Source: JAFDWI01 sp963764215 (lineage in GTDB: Bacteria; Actinomycetota; Acidimicrobiia; Acidimicrobiales; Iamiaceae). Taken from it: DNA of 64,000 nucleotides. The notes beneath the pieces are model-generated. The model was not told where the DNA came from. It did no database searches and was given only the letters and a program-made list of their open reading frames with translations. The position numbers and the translations under genes were made by a program. The stretch is from contig CAVXRS010000005.1 of NCBI GenBank assembly GCA_963764215.1, forward strand, positions 833,855 through 897,854. The letters run 5' to 3'. Positions within the stretch are counted from its first letter, which is position 1, and each line of letters starts with the position of its first letter. Positions 26,299-35,892 of the stretch are shown here, piece by piece.

Positions 26299-27008
26299 GC
26301 CGACCCGTCTACCGTGAGCGGGCGGTCGTGCTGCGCACCCACAAGCTCGGTGAGGCCGACCGGATCATCGTGTTGGTCACCGAGTCCCGCGGCAAGGTTC
26401 GGGCGGTGGCCAAAGGGGTCCGCAAGACGACGTCGAAGTTCGGGGCCCGCCTGGAGCCGACCACCCACGTGGCCGTGCAGCTCTACGAGGGACGCACCCT
26501 GGACGTGATCACCCAGGCCGAGCGGATCGAGGTCTACCCGCAGCTACGGCGCGACCTGGACGTGTTGCGTTCGTCGGTGACGATGCTCGAGGTGGTCGAC
26601 CAGATCGCCCAGGAAGGCTCGAACGACCCGGCGCACTATCGGATGTTGAGCGGAGCGCTCCGGACCCTGGATGCCACGCGGAGCCCCGTGGTCGCCCCGG
26701 CGTTCTTCGCCAAGCTGCTGGCGCACGACGGCGTCCGGCCGGTGACCGACCGGTGCGCGGTCTGTGGCGAGGCCGGCGAGCTGGTCGCGTTCGATCTGAC
26801 CGAGGGTGGGGCTTTGTGTCGGGCCCATCGGCGGGGTGGGCCGATATCGCCCGCGGCACTGGGATTGTTCGACGACGTGCTCTCGGGGCGGCTGAACCAG
26901 GTGATCGCCCAGCCACCCGAAGCAGGCATCGACGAGTTCACCGGCGTGGTGACCCGGGCGATGGAGACGCACCTGGAACGCCGTCTGCGCTCGCTCGCCG
27001 ACCTGTAG
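26295..27008 (+). CDS. recO: DNA repair protein RecO
   Basis: RecFOR-pathway mediator that loads RecA on SSB-coated DNA. The N-terminal OB fold starts RPVYRERAVVLRTHKLGEAD, a family hallmark, then KVRAVAKGVRKTTSKFGARL. A C-terminal zinc site is seen in RCAVCGEAGELVAF with a later C-x2-H. 237 residues, typical. Its GTG start overlaps the uppS stop (GTGA), a common actinobacterial pair. Confidence 0.95.
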   Translation: MSRPVYRERAVVLRTHKLGEADRIIVLVTESRGKVRAVAKGVRKTTSKFGARLEPTTHVAVQLYEGRTLDVITQAERIEVYPQLRRDLDVLRSSVTMLEVVDQIAQEGSNDPAHYRMLSGALRTLDATRSPVVAPAFFAKLLAHDGVRPVTDRCAVCGEAGELVAFDLTEGGALCRAHRRGGPISPAALGLFDDVLSGRLNQVIAQPPEAGIDEFTGVVTRAMETHLERRLRSLADL

Positions 27009-27084
27009 GAGCCGGAGTCGGCGCGGCCGCGCTGTTCGTCACACCCGGGCACGCCGGGCGGACTGGTTCGGGGAATCGACGGAC

Positions 27085-27800
27085 TCAGGTGCTGATCGGC
27101 TTCCACCGTTGGGCCTGGTCGTCGAACTCCAACCAGGCGCTCTGTGCCGAGTCGTACTGGATGTAGGCCCCTCGGGCCGCGTCCCAGACGGGTTGGTCGA
27201 GTGGCAACGGGCTCGCCGGTACCATCGCGGGCAGCATCGCGGGTTCCTGCACGATGCGGGGATCGGGGACGACACCGAACGCGGCGCGGTCGACCACGAG
27301 GGTTCCCGCCGCCCGGTCGCCGAGGCGTCGATGCCCTCTGGATCCGTTCGCGGTGACGAAGGCGATCAGCCCGAAGAAGAGTCCGTCGACGATCCACAAC
27401 AGGCTCCGGATGATCGCCCGGCCGAACCCGCACGGCCCACCCGTCGTGTCGCGCACCACCCGGACGCCCACCGCGAGCTTTCCCGGCGTCCAGCCGTAGC
27501 GGCCTTCGACCCAGGCGAACACGATCCACTTCGCGGCACTCAGCGCTGTCCACCACGCGGCCGGCAAAGACGCGACCAGCGCGGTCGTGCCGTCGAGGGG
27601 AAAGCAGAGACGGCCCGTGGTCGAATGGAAGCCGCAGTAGTTGGACGAGTCGGCGACGTGCACGGTGTGCATGCTGGTCAGGATCATCCAGAACGGGAGA
27701 AACCCGATCACGACGTCGATCAACAGGTCGACGATCGTGGCCACGACCCGTTTGCCGATGACTGCGGTCGGGTCGTACCAGGTGGCCAGTCCCGACGGTC
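27085..27800 (-). CDS. RDD family membrane protein, downstream tandem copy
   Basis: RDD-domain protein with three or four membrane segments. Recognisable parts are VIGKRVVATIVDLLIDVVIG (the R-D pattern), GRYGWTPGKLAVGVRVVRD and RAIIRSLLWIVDGLFFGLIA, then a cytoplasmic tail ending IQYDSAQSAWLEFDDQAQRW. The family comprises transporters or membrane stabilisers of unclear function. No ATG, GTG or TTG lies in frame just after the upstream gene's stop; the first is GTG 27744, inside the first helix, so a CTG start or a lost base is possible. Paralogous to the gene upstream. Confidence 0.75.
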
Positions 27801-27803
27801 CGC

Positions 27804-28725
27804 TCAGGTGCTGATCGGCTTCCACTGTTGCACCCGGTCGTCGAACTCGAGCCACGCCCCCCGCGCCGAGTCGTACTGGATGTAGGCGTGGCGGGCGTCG
27901 TCCCAGATCGGCTTGTCGGCTTCGTAGTCGGCCGAGCCCGCGGACGGGGCGGTGGGCGGTGCCATGGGCGGTGCTGTCGGGGGCCCGCCCGGCGTCGTGG
28001 GCGGTGTCGTCTGGGGCCCACCCGGCGTCGTGGGCGCCCAGGGAGCCTGCGCGGCGGGCGGGCCCATCGGTGGCTGGCCGGGCTGACCCATCGGGTACGC
28101 ACCCAGGGGCGGTCCCACCTGCTGGTAGGTGCCCCACCCGGGCTGTCCCGGGAGGATCACCGGATGGCCGACCTGGGCCTGGGGAACCACGTACGTGCCC
28201 GCGCCCATGTCCCCGACACGTCGGTGGCCGGTCGTGGTGAGCATCAGGATGCCGCCGACCACCGGAAGCCCGCAGGTGATCGCATCGACGACCCACAGCA
28301 CCGTGCGGATCGCCGACGGGCCGATACCGGCGAGCGACCCGTCGGACTTCACGATCCGCAGGCCCATGGCCAACTTGCCGAGGCTCGCCCCGAGCAGACC
28401 CTGGTAGACGATGAACACGACGACGAGCGCCAGGAACAGCCAGATCCCGTTCGAGTAGTTGGAGATCGTGCTGGCGGTGCCGTTGGAAGTCGAAGCACAG
28501 CCCGTTGTGCACGGTCTTCCAGTCGGCACAGAACTGTTTCGCCGCCAGATCGTTCTGGAACTGGTGGCTACTGGTCTCGGGCGCGATCCCCAGGAGTCGG
28601 CTCAGAACCTGGCTGACCACCACGTAGATCACGCCGTCGATGATCCACACGATCGTCCGTTTGCCTGCGACGTTCGTCGGATCGACGGGCATCGGGGGCG
28701 GCATGTTGTACGCCTGATAGCTCAC
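27804..28725 (-). CDS. RDD family membrane protein, upstream tandem copy (frame broken near 28485)
   Basis: RDD-domain protein of about 306 residues. It has an N-terminal helix after VDPTNVAGKRTIVWIIDGVI, a second segment IWLFLALVVVFIVYQGLL, the GKLAMGLRIVKSDGS loop and a third helix, then a long Pro/Gly-rich cytoplasmic linker (PPTTPGGPPTAPPMAPPTAP). The tail closely matches that of the downstream paralogue (IQYDSARGAWLEFDDRVQQW). The break at 28485 heals by removing one C (TTCCAAC to TTCAAC). Start GTG 28725, 7 nt after TAGCGT (28733-28738), so probably leaderless. Confidence 0.78.
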
Positions 28726-28802
28726 CGACTGCACGCTAGTAGGCCGACCGGGTTCGGTCGTGGAGTCCGGATACGCACATGAGCGCACCGCGGGGTCCCC
28801 AC

Positions 28803-28808
28803 TACCCT
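28803..28808 (+). promoter_or_regulatory. Probable -10 element (TACCCT) of glyS
   Basis: TACCCT ends 8 nt before ATG 28817, leaving essentially no 5' leader. With the TAGCGT of the divergent RDD gene at 28733-28738 it defines a compact divergent promoter region. Confidence 0.45.
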
Positions 28809-28816
28809 GACTGTCC

Positions 28817-30157
28817 ATGAGCGCCCAGCCGGCCGATGACCAGACCGATCCGACGGATCGGATGGACGCGATCCTCAACCTGTCCAGGAGGCGGGGTTTC
28901 GTCTTTCCCTCCGCCGAGATCTACGGCGGATTCCGCTCCACCTACGACTACGGGCCGATCGGCGTGCTGCTGCTGCGCAACGTGAAGGATGCGTGGTGGC
29001 GTTCGATGGTGCAGCTCCGACACGACGTCGTGGGACTGGATGCGGCGATCCTCGGCCCGCCGAAGATCTGGCAGGCATCGGGGCACTTGACGAACTTCTC
29101 CGATCCGCTGGTGGATTGCCGCAACTGCAAGGAGCGCTTCCGGCTCGACAAGCTCGACGATCCGGATCAGTGCCCGAACTGTGGCAGCCGCGGCACCTTC
29201 ACCGAGGCGCGCCAGTTCAACCTGATGTTCTCCACCCACGCCGGACCGGTCGAATCGGCGGCCACCGAGGCATACCTGCGCCCGGAGACCGCGCAGGGGA
29301 TGTTCACGAACTTCGCCAACGTGCTCACCACCTCTCGCAAGAAGCCGCCGTTCGGGATCGCCCAGGTCGGCAAGTCGTTCCGCAACGAGATCACCCCGCA
29401 GAACTTCGTCTTCAGGACCCGGGAATTCGAACAGATGGAGATGGAGTACTTCGTGCCCCCGGCCGAGGCCGACGAGTGGTATCGCTACTGGTGTGACCAG
29501 CGATTCCGCTGGTACGTGGATCTGGGCATTCCCGAAGACGAGCTCCGTCTGCGCCCGCACGACGCGGACGAGTTGAGCCACTACTCACTGGCGACCTCGG
29601 ACGTCGAATTCGCGTTCCCCTGGGGTTGGGACGAACTGGAGGGGATCGCCAACCGCGGTGACTACGACCTGTCTGCGCACGCCGCCGCCTCGGGGGAGAA
29701 GCTCGACTACTTCGACCAGAGCACCGGTGAGCGGTACCGGCCCTATGTGATCGAACCTGCGGCCGGCGCGACCCGCACGATGATGGCGTTCCTGCTGGCG
29801 GCGTTCCACACCGAGACCGTGCGGGGCGAGACACGCACGGTGCTGCGTCTGCACCCCCGCCTGGCGCCCTACAAGGTGGCGGTGCTGCCGTTGTCCAAGA
29901 AGCCGGAGCTGGCCGGCGTGGCGATGGAGGTGCTGGGTCTGATCCAACCCCGCTGGATGGCCGACTACGACGAGACCCAGAACATCGGGCGTCGCTACCG
30001 GCGTCAGGACGAACTCGGCACGCCGTTGTGCGTGACCGTGGACTTCGACTCGCTCGAGGACCGTGCGGTCACGGTGCGTGACCGCGACACCATGGATCAG
30101 GAACGCGTCCCGATCGACGGCCTGGTCGGCTATCTGGATGCACGGCTGGGTCTGTAG
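28817..30157 (+). CDS. glyS: Glycine--tRNA ligase (alpha2 type)
   Basis: Class II aminoacyl-tRNA synthetase of the homodimeric, eukaryote-like GlyRS form, 446 residues. The start (ILNLSRRRGFVFPSAEIYGG), motif 1 region (GLDAAILGPPKIWQASGHL), an inserted Cys4 zinc-like site (CRNC, then CPNC), motif 2 (FRNEITPQNFVFRTREFEQM) and motif 3 are all present. The anticodon-binding domain is LAPYKVAVLPLSKKP. Complete and unbroken; converges with the esterase gene. Confidence 0.97.
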   Translation: MSAQPADDQTDPTDRMDAILNLSRRRGFVFPSAEIYGGFRSTYDYGPIGVLLLRNVKDAWWRSMVQLRHDVVGLDAAILGPPKIWQASGHLTNFSDPLVDCRNCKERFRLDKLDDPDQCPNCGSRGTFTEARQFNLMFSTHAGPVESAATEAYLRPETAQGMFTNFANVLTTSRKKPPFGIAQVGKSFRNEITPQNFVFRTREFEQMEMEYFVPPAEADEWYRYWCDQRFRWYVDLGIPEDELRLRPHDADELSHYSLATSDVEFAFPWGWDELEGIANRGDYDLSAHAAASGEKLDYFDQSTGERYRPYVIEPAAGATRTMMAFLLAAFHTETVRGETRTVLRLHPRLAPYKVAVLPLSKKPELAGVAMEVLGLIQPRWMADYDETQNIGRRYRRQDELGTPLCVTVDFDSLEDRAVTVRDRDTMDQERVPIDGLVGYLDARLGL

Positions 30158-30259
30158 CCGACCCGAACTCCTCCTTCTCCTTCTACTTCTCGAGCTTCTC
30201 GAGCGAAATCTGCACGGGAGTGCCGCTCTGGGCGGTGAGGTCGGAAAAGTTTGGTGGCG

Positions 30260-30274
30260 GGGCCTACAAGGCCC
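30260..30274. terminator. Hairpin between convergent glyS and esterase
   Basis: GGGCCT-ACA-AGGCCC forms a compact 6-bp GC stem overlapping the esterase stop codon. On the minus strand it is followed after about 10 nt by a short T-run (ACTTTTCC). It is a plausible terminator for the esterase gene and possibly for glyS from the other side. The 30158-30259 gap is otherwise pyrimidine-rich with no gene. Confidence 0.35.
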
Positions 30275-31184
30275 GGCGGATGGCATCCGCCGCCAGGCTG
30301 CGCGCCACGGCACAATCGGGTAGGAAGTCCAGGTCGAAGAACCCATGGATCTCGGTGTCGAAGTGCCGGTGCTCCACGGGCACGCCGGCCGCTTCGAGTG
30401 CCTCGGCATACGCGATGCCTTCGTCGCGCAACGGGTCGAACTGCGCGGTGATCACCATGGCCGGAGGCAGGTCCGACAAGTCGGCCGCGAGGAGCGGCGA
30501 CACCCGGGGCGACGCCGGATCACGACCTGCCAGGTACTGCTCGGCGAACCAGCGCATGTTGTCCAACGTGAGGAAGTACCCCACTGCGTTCTCGTGATGG
30601 GAAGGGTGGTCGCCGGACAGGTCCACCACCGGATAGACCAACAACTGGTAGGCGATGGCCGGTCCGCCGGCGGCGCGGGCGAGCTGACAGGCCACCGCAG
30701 TGAGGTTGCCACCGGCCGAATCACCCCCCACGGCGAGCCGGTCCGGGTCGATCCCGAGTTGCTCGGACTGCTCCAGCACCCAGCGGAGTGCCGCGACCAC
30801 GTCATCGATCGCAGCCGGGAACGGATGTTCGGGCGCCAGGTGGTAATCCACGCTCACCACCACGACCCCCGCTTCGTTCGCCAACGTCCGGCACGTCGAA
30901 TCAGCCGTGGCGAGATCCCCCAGCACGAACCCGCCACCGTGGATCCACACCAACGCTCCGGTCGTCTCTGCGGTGTCGCTCGGATGGTACGAACGGACCG
31001 TGAAGTCGCCGTGCTGACCACTGGAGACGGTGTGGTCCTCCACGGCGGCGACCGGGGGTCCTTCGATCGTGGCGAGCTGCGCGTAGCCGGCCCGGGCCGC
31101 TTCAGGGCCCACCTCGGCGAGCGGAGGCATGTCGAGGCCGTTGAGGAAGTCGAGGAACTGCTGCACCGCTTCGTCGGGAGGCAT
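30264..31184 (-). CDS. Alpha/beta hydrolase (hormone-sensitive lipase family esterase)
   Basis: A 306-residue carboxylesterase. The oxyanion motif is HGGGFVLGD; the nucleophile elbow is GDSAGGNL with the catalytic Ser; the acid Asp lies in TAQFDPLRDEG and the His in TEIHGFFD. This order is that of the HSL family (family IV), which cleaves short-chain esters or lactones. No signal peptide, so cytoplasmic. ATG 31184 has a good ribosome site (ACGGAG), and a GATACT hexamer upstream is a possible -10. The substrate is unknown. Confidence 0.9.
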   Translation of the reverse strand: MPPDEAVQQFLDFLNGLDMPPLAEVGPEAARAGYAQLATIEGPPVAAVEDHTVSSGQHGDFTVRSYHPSDTAETTGALVWIHGGGFVLGDLATADSTCRTLANEAGVVVVSVDYHLAPEHPFPAAIDDVVAALRWVLEQSEQLGIDPDRLAVGGDSAGGNLTAVACQLARAAGGPAIAYQLLVYPVVDLSGDHPSHHENAVGYFLTLDNMRWFAEQYLAGRDPASPRVSPLLAADLSDLPPAMVITAQFDPLRDEGIAYAEALEAAGVPVEHRHFDTEIHGFFDLDFLPDCAVARSLAADAIRRAL

Positions 31185-31433
31185 GGCCGATCGCTCCGTT
31201 CCGGGGTCGACGGGGAATGCCCCAGTATCGCAAGGCCCGGCCGGTCGATGTGCACCGTGTCGGCAACGTCCCCGGGGCGGGACCGGTTCCCACTACGCTG
31301 ACACGCCACGAACTCCCGTTGCGGCGCCGGCTCGGCAAGATCCCGAACCGGTCGTCATTGCGGGCAGTGTGCCGTGGCGACGGCGAACCCGACCGCTGCG
31401 TACCGATCCATCCCCACGAACCCGGAGAGATGC

Positions 31434-34059
31434 GTGCCCCTCGTCTATGCCTTCGATCACAAGCATCGCCGCCCCCCGATGCAGCTCAAGAATCTGCTCG
31501 GTGGGAAGGGGGCGAACCTGGCGGAGATGACCTCGGTCCTCGACCTCCCGGTGCCGGCGGGGTTCACGATCAGCACCGACGCCTGCCGCGGCGTATCTCA
31601 CCAGCGGCTGGCCGGCCGAACTGGACGCGCAGATCGAACGTCACGTGGCCAAGCTCGAACGCGCCATGGGGCGTCGGATCGGCGACCCGGACGACCCCCA
31701 GCTGGTGAGTGTGCGTTCCGGCGCAGCCCAGTCGATGCCCGGCATGATGGACACGGTGCTGAACCTGGGCCTGAACGACGAGTCGGTCGAGGGCCTCGCC
31801 ACCGTCACCGGTCAGGAACGTTTCGCCTACGACTCCTACCGCCGCTTCATCGCGATGTACGGCCGGATCGTGTTGGGCATCGAGGCCGCGGCGTTCGACA
31901 CGCCACTGGAGCAGGCCAAGGCCGACTCCGGGGTGGCCAATGACGCCCAGTTGTCGGCGACGGCGCTCCGCAAGGTGTGCACCTCCTACAAGCGGCTGGT
32001 GGCCAGGCGAACCAAGGCGGCGTTCCCCCAGGACCCGCGCGCGCAGTTGCGCGGTGCGATCGAAGCGGTGTTCGCATCGTGGAACACGCCGCGGGCGGTG
32101 GCCTATCGCACGCGGGAGAAGATCAGCCACGACCTGGGCACCGCGGTGAACGTCCAGGCGATGGTCTTCGGCAACCGTGACGACAATTCGGGAACCGGTG
32201 TGGGCTTCACCCGGAACGCGGCCACCGGCGAGAACAAGCCCTACGGCGACTTTCTCGTCAACGCCCAGGGCGAGGATGTCGTCGCCGGGATCCGCAACAC
32301 CGCGAACCTCGACGAACTGGGCCGACTGTTCCCGAAGATCCACGCGCAGCTCCTCGCCATCTTCGACCGCCTCGAGCGGCACTACCGGGACATGTGCGAC
32401 ACCGAGTTCACGATCGAGCAGGGCAAGTTGTGGATGCTCCAGACACGGGTCGGCAAGCGCACCGGTCGGGCCGCGCTGACCATGGCCGTGGACATGACCC
32501 GCGACAAGCACATCAAGCTGACCCGTGGCGAGGCCGTGGCCCGCGTCACCGCCGACCATCTCGATCAGGTCCTGCACCCGCAGTTCGGCGACCGCGACAT
32601 CGACGTGCTCACGAAGGGCCTCGCGGCATCGCCGGGCGCCGCGGTGGGAGCGGCCGTTTTCGATTCGGACCGCGCCGTGGCGGCCGTCGATCAGGGTGAA
32701 CAGGTCATCCTGGTGCGGAGCGAGACCTCGCCCGACGACGTTCACGGGATGCAGGCGTCTCAGGGGATTCTCACCGCGCGGGGCGGGCTCGTTTCCCATG
32801 CGGCGGTCGTCGCACGGGGATGGGGGATCCCCGCGGTGGTCGGTGCCGAGGCCGTCCACATCGATGGGGCGTCGGCCACCGTGGACGGGGTCGAGATCTC
32901 CGAGGGGGACGTCATCTCGATCAACGGATCCACGGGCGAGGTCGTGAAAGGGGCGGTCGAGCTGGTGGCCGCCGAACCCCCGCCCGAGTTCGACAAGATC
33001 CTCGGGTGGGCCGACACGATCCGCAAGGGCAAGCTGGCGGTGCGGGCCAACGCCGACAACGGCGAGGACGCTGCCACCGCGCGCAGCTTCGGCGCGGAGG
33101 GCATCGGGTTGTGCCGCACCGAGCACATGTTCCTCGCCGAGGATCGCCTCCCGTTGGTGCGGCGGATGATCCTCGCCGACACCCCGGCGGCGGAAGCCAA
33201 GGCCCTCGACGAGCTGCACACCGTGCAGAAGCAGGACTTCGCCGAGATTCTCGAAGCGATGGACGGCCTGCCGGTGACCGTGCGGCTGCTCGACCCACCG
33301 CTGCACGAGTTTCTCCCCGACCTCGAATCACTGGAGATCGAAGCGGCCACCTCCACGCTCTCGAAGCGCAAGGCGAAACTGCTCGCAGCGGCCCGCTCCT
33401 GGCACGAGGTCAACCCCATGCTGGGCGTGCGCGGCGTGCGTCTGGGCATCCTCAAGCCGGGGCTGTACGCCATGCAGGTGCGGGCGCTGGTGGAAGCCGC
33501 GCTCGAGCGCATCGACGCGGGCGGCAGGCCCCGGATCGAGGTGATGATCCCCCTGACGGTGTCACGGGCGGAACTCGCCGAAGCACGCGGCTGGGTCGCC
33601 GAAGCAATCGCCGAGGCGTCCAAGGGCCACAAGCGCAAGCCCCGCGTGCTGATCGGTACGATGATCGAGACACCGCGGGCCGCGCTGTGTGCCGAGGAGA
33701 TCGCCATGGAGGCCGACTTCTTCAGCTTCGGGACGAACGATCTGACCCAGATGACGTTCGGGTTCAGCCGGGACGACATCGAAGCACGACTGATGGCGCC
33801 GTATCTGGAGATGGGCCTGCTGAAGCGCAATCCGTTCGAAACGGTCGATGCGCAGGGTGTGGGTCAGCTCGTGCACATGGGCGCCAAGGGCGGCCGCCGC
33901 ACCGATCCGAAACTCAAGATCGGAGTCTGCGGAGAACACGGCGGCGATCCCGAATCCATCAAGGTGTTCTACGACGCCGGTCTGAACTACGTGTCGTGCT
34001 CGCCGTACCGGGTGCCCATCGCCCGGCTCGCCGCGGCCCAGGCGGTGCTGGGCGGATGA
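31434..34059 (+). CDS. ppdK: Pyruvate, phosphate dikinase (frame broken near 31590)
   Basis: Interconverts pyruvate, ATP and Pi with PEP, AMP and PPi. The N-terminal ATP-grasp part opens KNLLGGKGANLAEMTSVLDL; the phospho-histidine motif is GGLVSHAAVVARGWG; the C-terminal PEP-binding barrel has GIGLCRTEHMFL and FSFGTNDLTQMTFGFSRDD. About 874 residues, the usual size. At 31590 CGCGGCG should be CGCGCG; removing one G restores CRAYLTSGW. GTG 31434 has a GGAGAG ribosome site. A TACGCTGACACG sequence at 31292, also seen before lepA, may mark the promoter. Confidence 0.95.
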
Positions 34060-34092
34060 CCCTCACGGGGCTTCGAGACTCGTGAGCGGCTG

Positions 34093-35892
34093 ATGGGAAT
34101 CGTCGACGAGGACGTCGCCCGGGTCAGAGACCAGTGTGATCTCGTCGCGCTCGTCAGCCGACATCTCGCTCTGAAGCGGGTCGGCGGATCGTGGATGGGG
34201 CTGTGCCCGTTCCACGGCGAGAAGTCCCCGAGCTTCTCGGTCAGCCCCGAAAAGGGGTTCTTCCATTGCTTCGGCTGTGGCAAGAGCGGCGACGCGATCA
34301 CGTTCTGCATGGAGATCGAACATCTGGACTTCGTGGGTGCCGTCGAGAAGCTGGCGGCGGCGTCGGGCATCACCCTGCACTATGACGCCCGGGCGCAGAG
34401 TGAAGGCCGGCGCGAGCGTGCCCGACTCGTCGAGGCGATGGGTGCGGCCGTCGAGTGGTACCACGAGCGCCTGCTGACCGCAGACGACGCGGGACCGGCC
34501 CGGTCGTATCTGCGCAGTCGGGGCTTCGACGGTGACACGGTCCGGCGCTACCGACTCGGGTGGGCCCCCGACGACTGGGACGCGTTGGCACGGGCCCACG
34601 GATCGCTGGGGCCCTCCCTGGAGCGGGCGGGGCTGGTCTTCGTGAACCGGCGGGGTCGCAGACAGGACTTCTTCAGGAACCGGCTGCTCTTCCCGATCTT
34701 CGACGCGCAGGGCGATCCGGTCTCTTTCGGTGGCCGCATCCTGCCCGGGGCCGACGGCCCCAAGTATCGCAACACCTCCGAAACCCCGCTCTACCACAAG
34801 AGCCGCGTCCTCTACGGGCTGAACTGGGCGAAGTCGTCGGTGGTCGCCGCCGACCGGGTCATCATCTGTGAGGGCTACACCGACGTGATCGGTTTCGCGG
34901 CCGCCGGCCTGGACCGCGCGGTGGCGACCTGCGGCACGGCGCTCACCGAGGAGCACGTCAAGATGTTGCGCAAGTTCGCTCGGGGGATGGTGTTGGCATT
35001 CGACCCCGACACCGCCGGCAAGGCCGCCGCCGACCGGGTGTATGCCTGGGAGCGGACCCACGACATCGACGTGACCGTCGTCGAGTTACCCGGCGGATCC
35101 GACCCGGCGGATCTGGCCCGCCAGGATCCGGAGGCACTGCGTGCCGCGGTGGACGGGGCGAAGCCGTTTCTCGCCTACCGGGTCGGGCGGGTGCTGGGCG
35201 CGGGGGATTCGACCACCGCCGAGGGTCGCGCCCGTACGGCCGAAGCGGCGCTCGCGGTGATCGCCGAGCATCCCAGTGACCTGGTGAGGGATCAGTACGT
35301 GATGGAGGTCGCCGATCGGTGCCGCCTCGATCCCGACAAGTTGCGTGAACGGCTGATGCGCGGGGACTTCGATCGAAGTCCCGAGGCGACGCGCCGCGCC
35401 GAGGAGGCTCCGGCCGGACCGCCGCGTCGACGGCATCCCGGGGGTGGGGTCGAATCCGAAGCTCTGCGACTGGTCGTGCACCGGGGATCGGAAATGGCAG
35501 AGCTGATCTCTTCGGACCTGTTCGGCGACGCCGCGCATCGCGACGTGTTCGACGCGTTGGTCGACGCCGATTTCGACCCCCACCGCGCGGTGGGAACTCT
35601 CGACCCCGACGCGGCCGAGTTGCTGGCCGCGCTCGCGGTCGACGCCTCCGACGCCGAGGTGGTCGACGTCGCCTCCCGACTGGTTGCCGAATCCGGCCGG
35701 GCGCGGCTCGCCGAACTCCAGCGGGAAGCCCGGGGGGCCGATGATCCGCTCGCCTACTCCCCGTCGATCACCTGGTTGAAGCTGCAACTGGAGTCGTTGC
35801 GGGAAGATCCCGAATCGGCCCTGGTGGCCGGCGGTGAGTTGGTACGATGGCTTTCCAGGAATGAAGGGGAGCGACATGAACGGAGCGGTTGA
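34093..35892 (+). CDS. dnaG: DNA primase
   Basis: Synthesises replication primers. The N-terminal CHC2 zinc domain is LCPFHGEKSPSFSVSPEKGF with the second half HCFGCGKSGDA. The TOPRIM domain has ICEGYTDVIGF and FDPDTAGKAA, and a C-terminal DnaB-interaction region follows. 599 residues. The 3' end overlaps the start of the sigma factor gene by 17 bp in another frame, so the dnaG-rpoD pair forms the classical macromolecular-synthesis unit. Confidence 0.96.
   Translation: MGIVDEDVARVRDQCDLVALVSRHLALKRVGGSWMGLCPFHGEKSPSFSVSPEKGFFHCFGCGKSGDAITFCMEIEHLDFVGAVEKLAAASGITLHYDARAQSEGRRERARLVEAMGAAVEWYHERLLTADDAGPARSYLRSRGFDGDTVRRYRLGWAPDDWDALARAHGSLGPSLERAGLVFVNRRGRRQDFFRNRLLFPIFDAQGDPVSFGGRILPGADGPKYRNTSETPLYHKSRVLYGLNWAKSSVVAADRVIICEGYTDVIGFAAAGLDRAVATCGTALTEEHVKMLRKFARGMVLAFDPDTAGKAAADRVYAWERTHDIDVTVVELPGGSDPADLARQDPEALRAAVDGAKPFLAYRVGRVLGAGDSTTAEGRARTAEAALAVIAEHPSDLVRDQYVMEVADRCRLDPDKLRERLMRGDFDRSPEATRRAEEAPAGPPRRRHPGGGVESEALRLVVHRGSEMAELISSDLFGDAAHRDVFDALVDADFDPHRAVGTLDPDAAELLAALAVDASDAEVVDVASRLVAESGRARLAELQREARGADDPLAYSPSITWLKLQLESLREDPESALVAGGELVRWLSRNEGERHERSG

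Noticed and set aside
27085..28878. 597-residue minus-strand frame over both RDD genes
   Set aside because: It joins the N-terminus of the upstream gene to the downstream gene through an out-of-frame stretch; the upstream gene has its own frame and stop at 27804.
31276..31310. TACGCTGACACG shared upstream of lepA and ppdK as a regulatory motif
   Set aside because: Only two copies, and TACGCT alone fits a -10; too weak to claim a common regulator.
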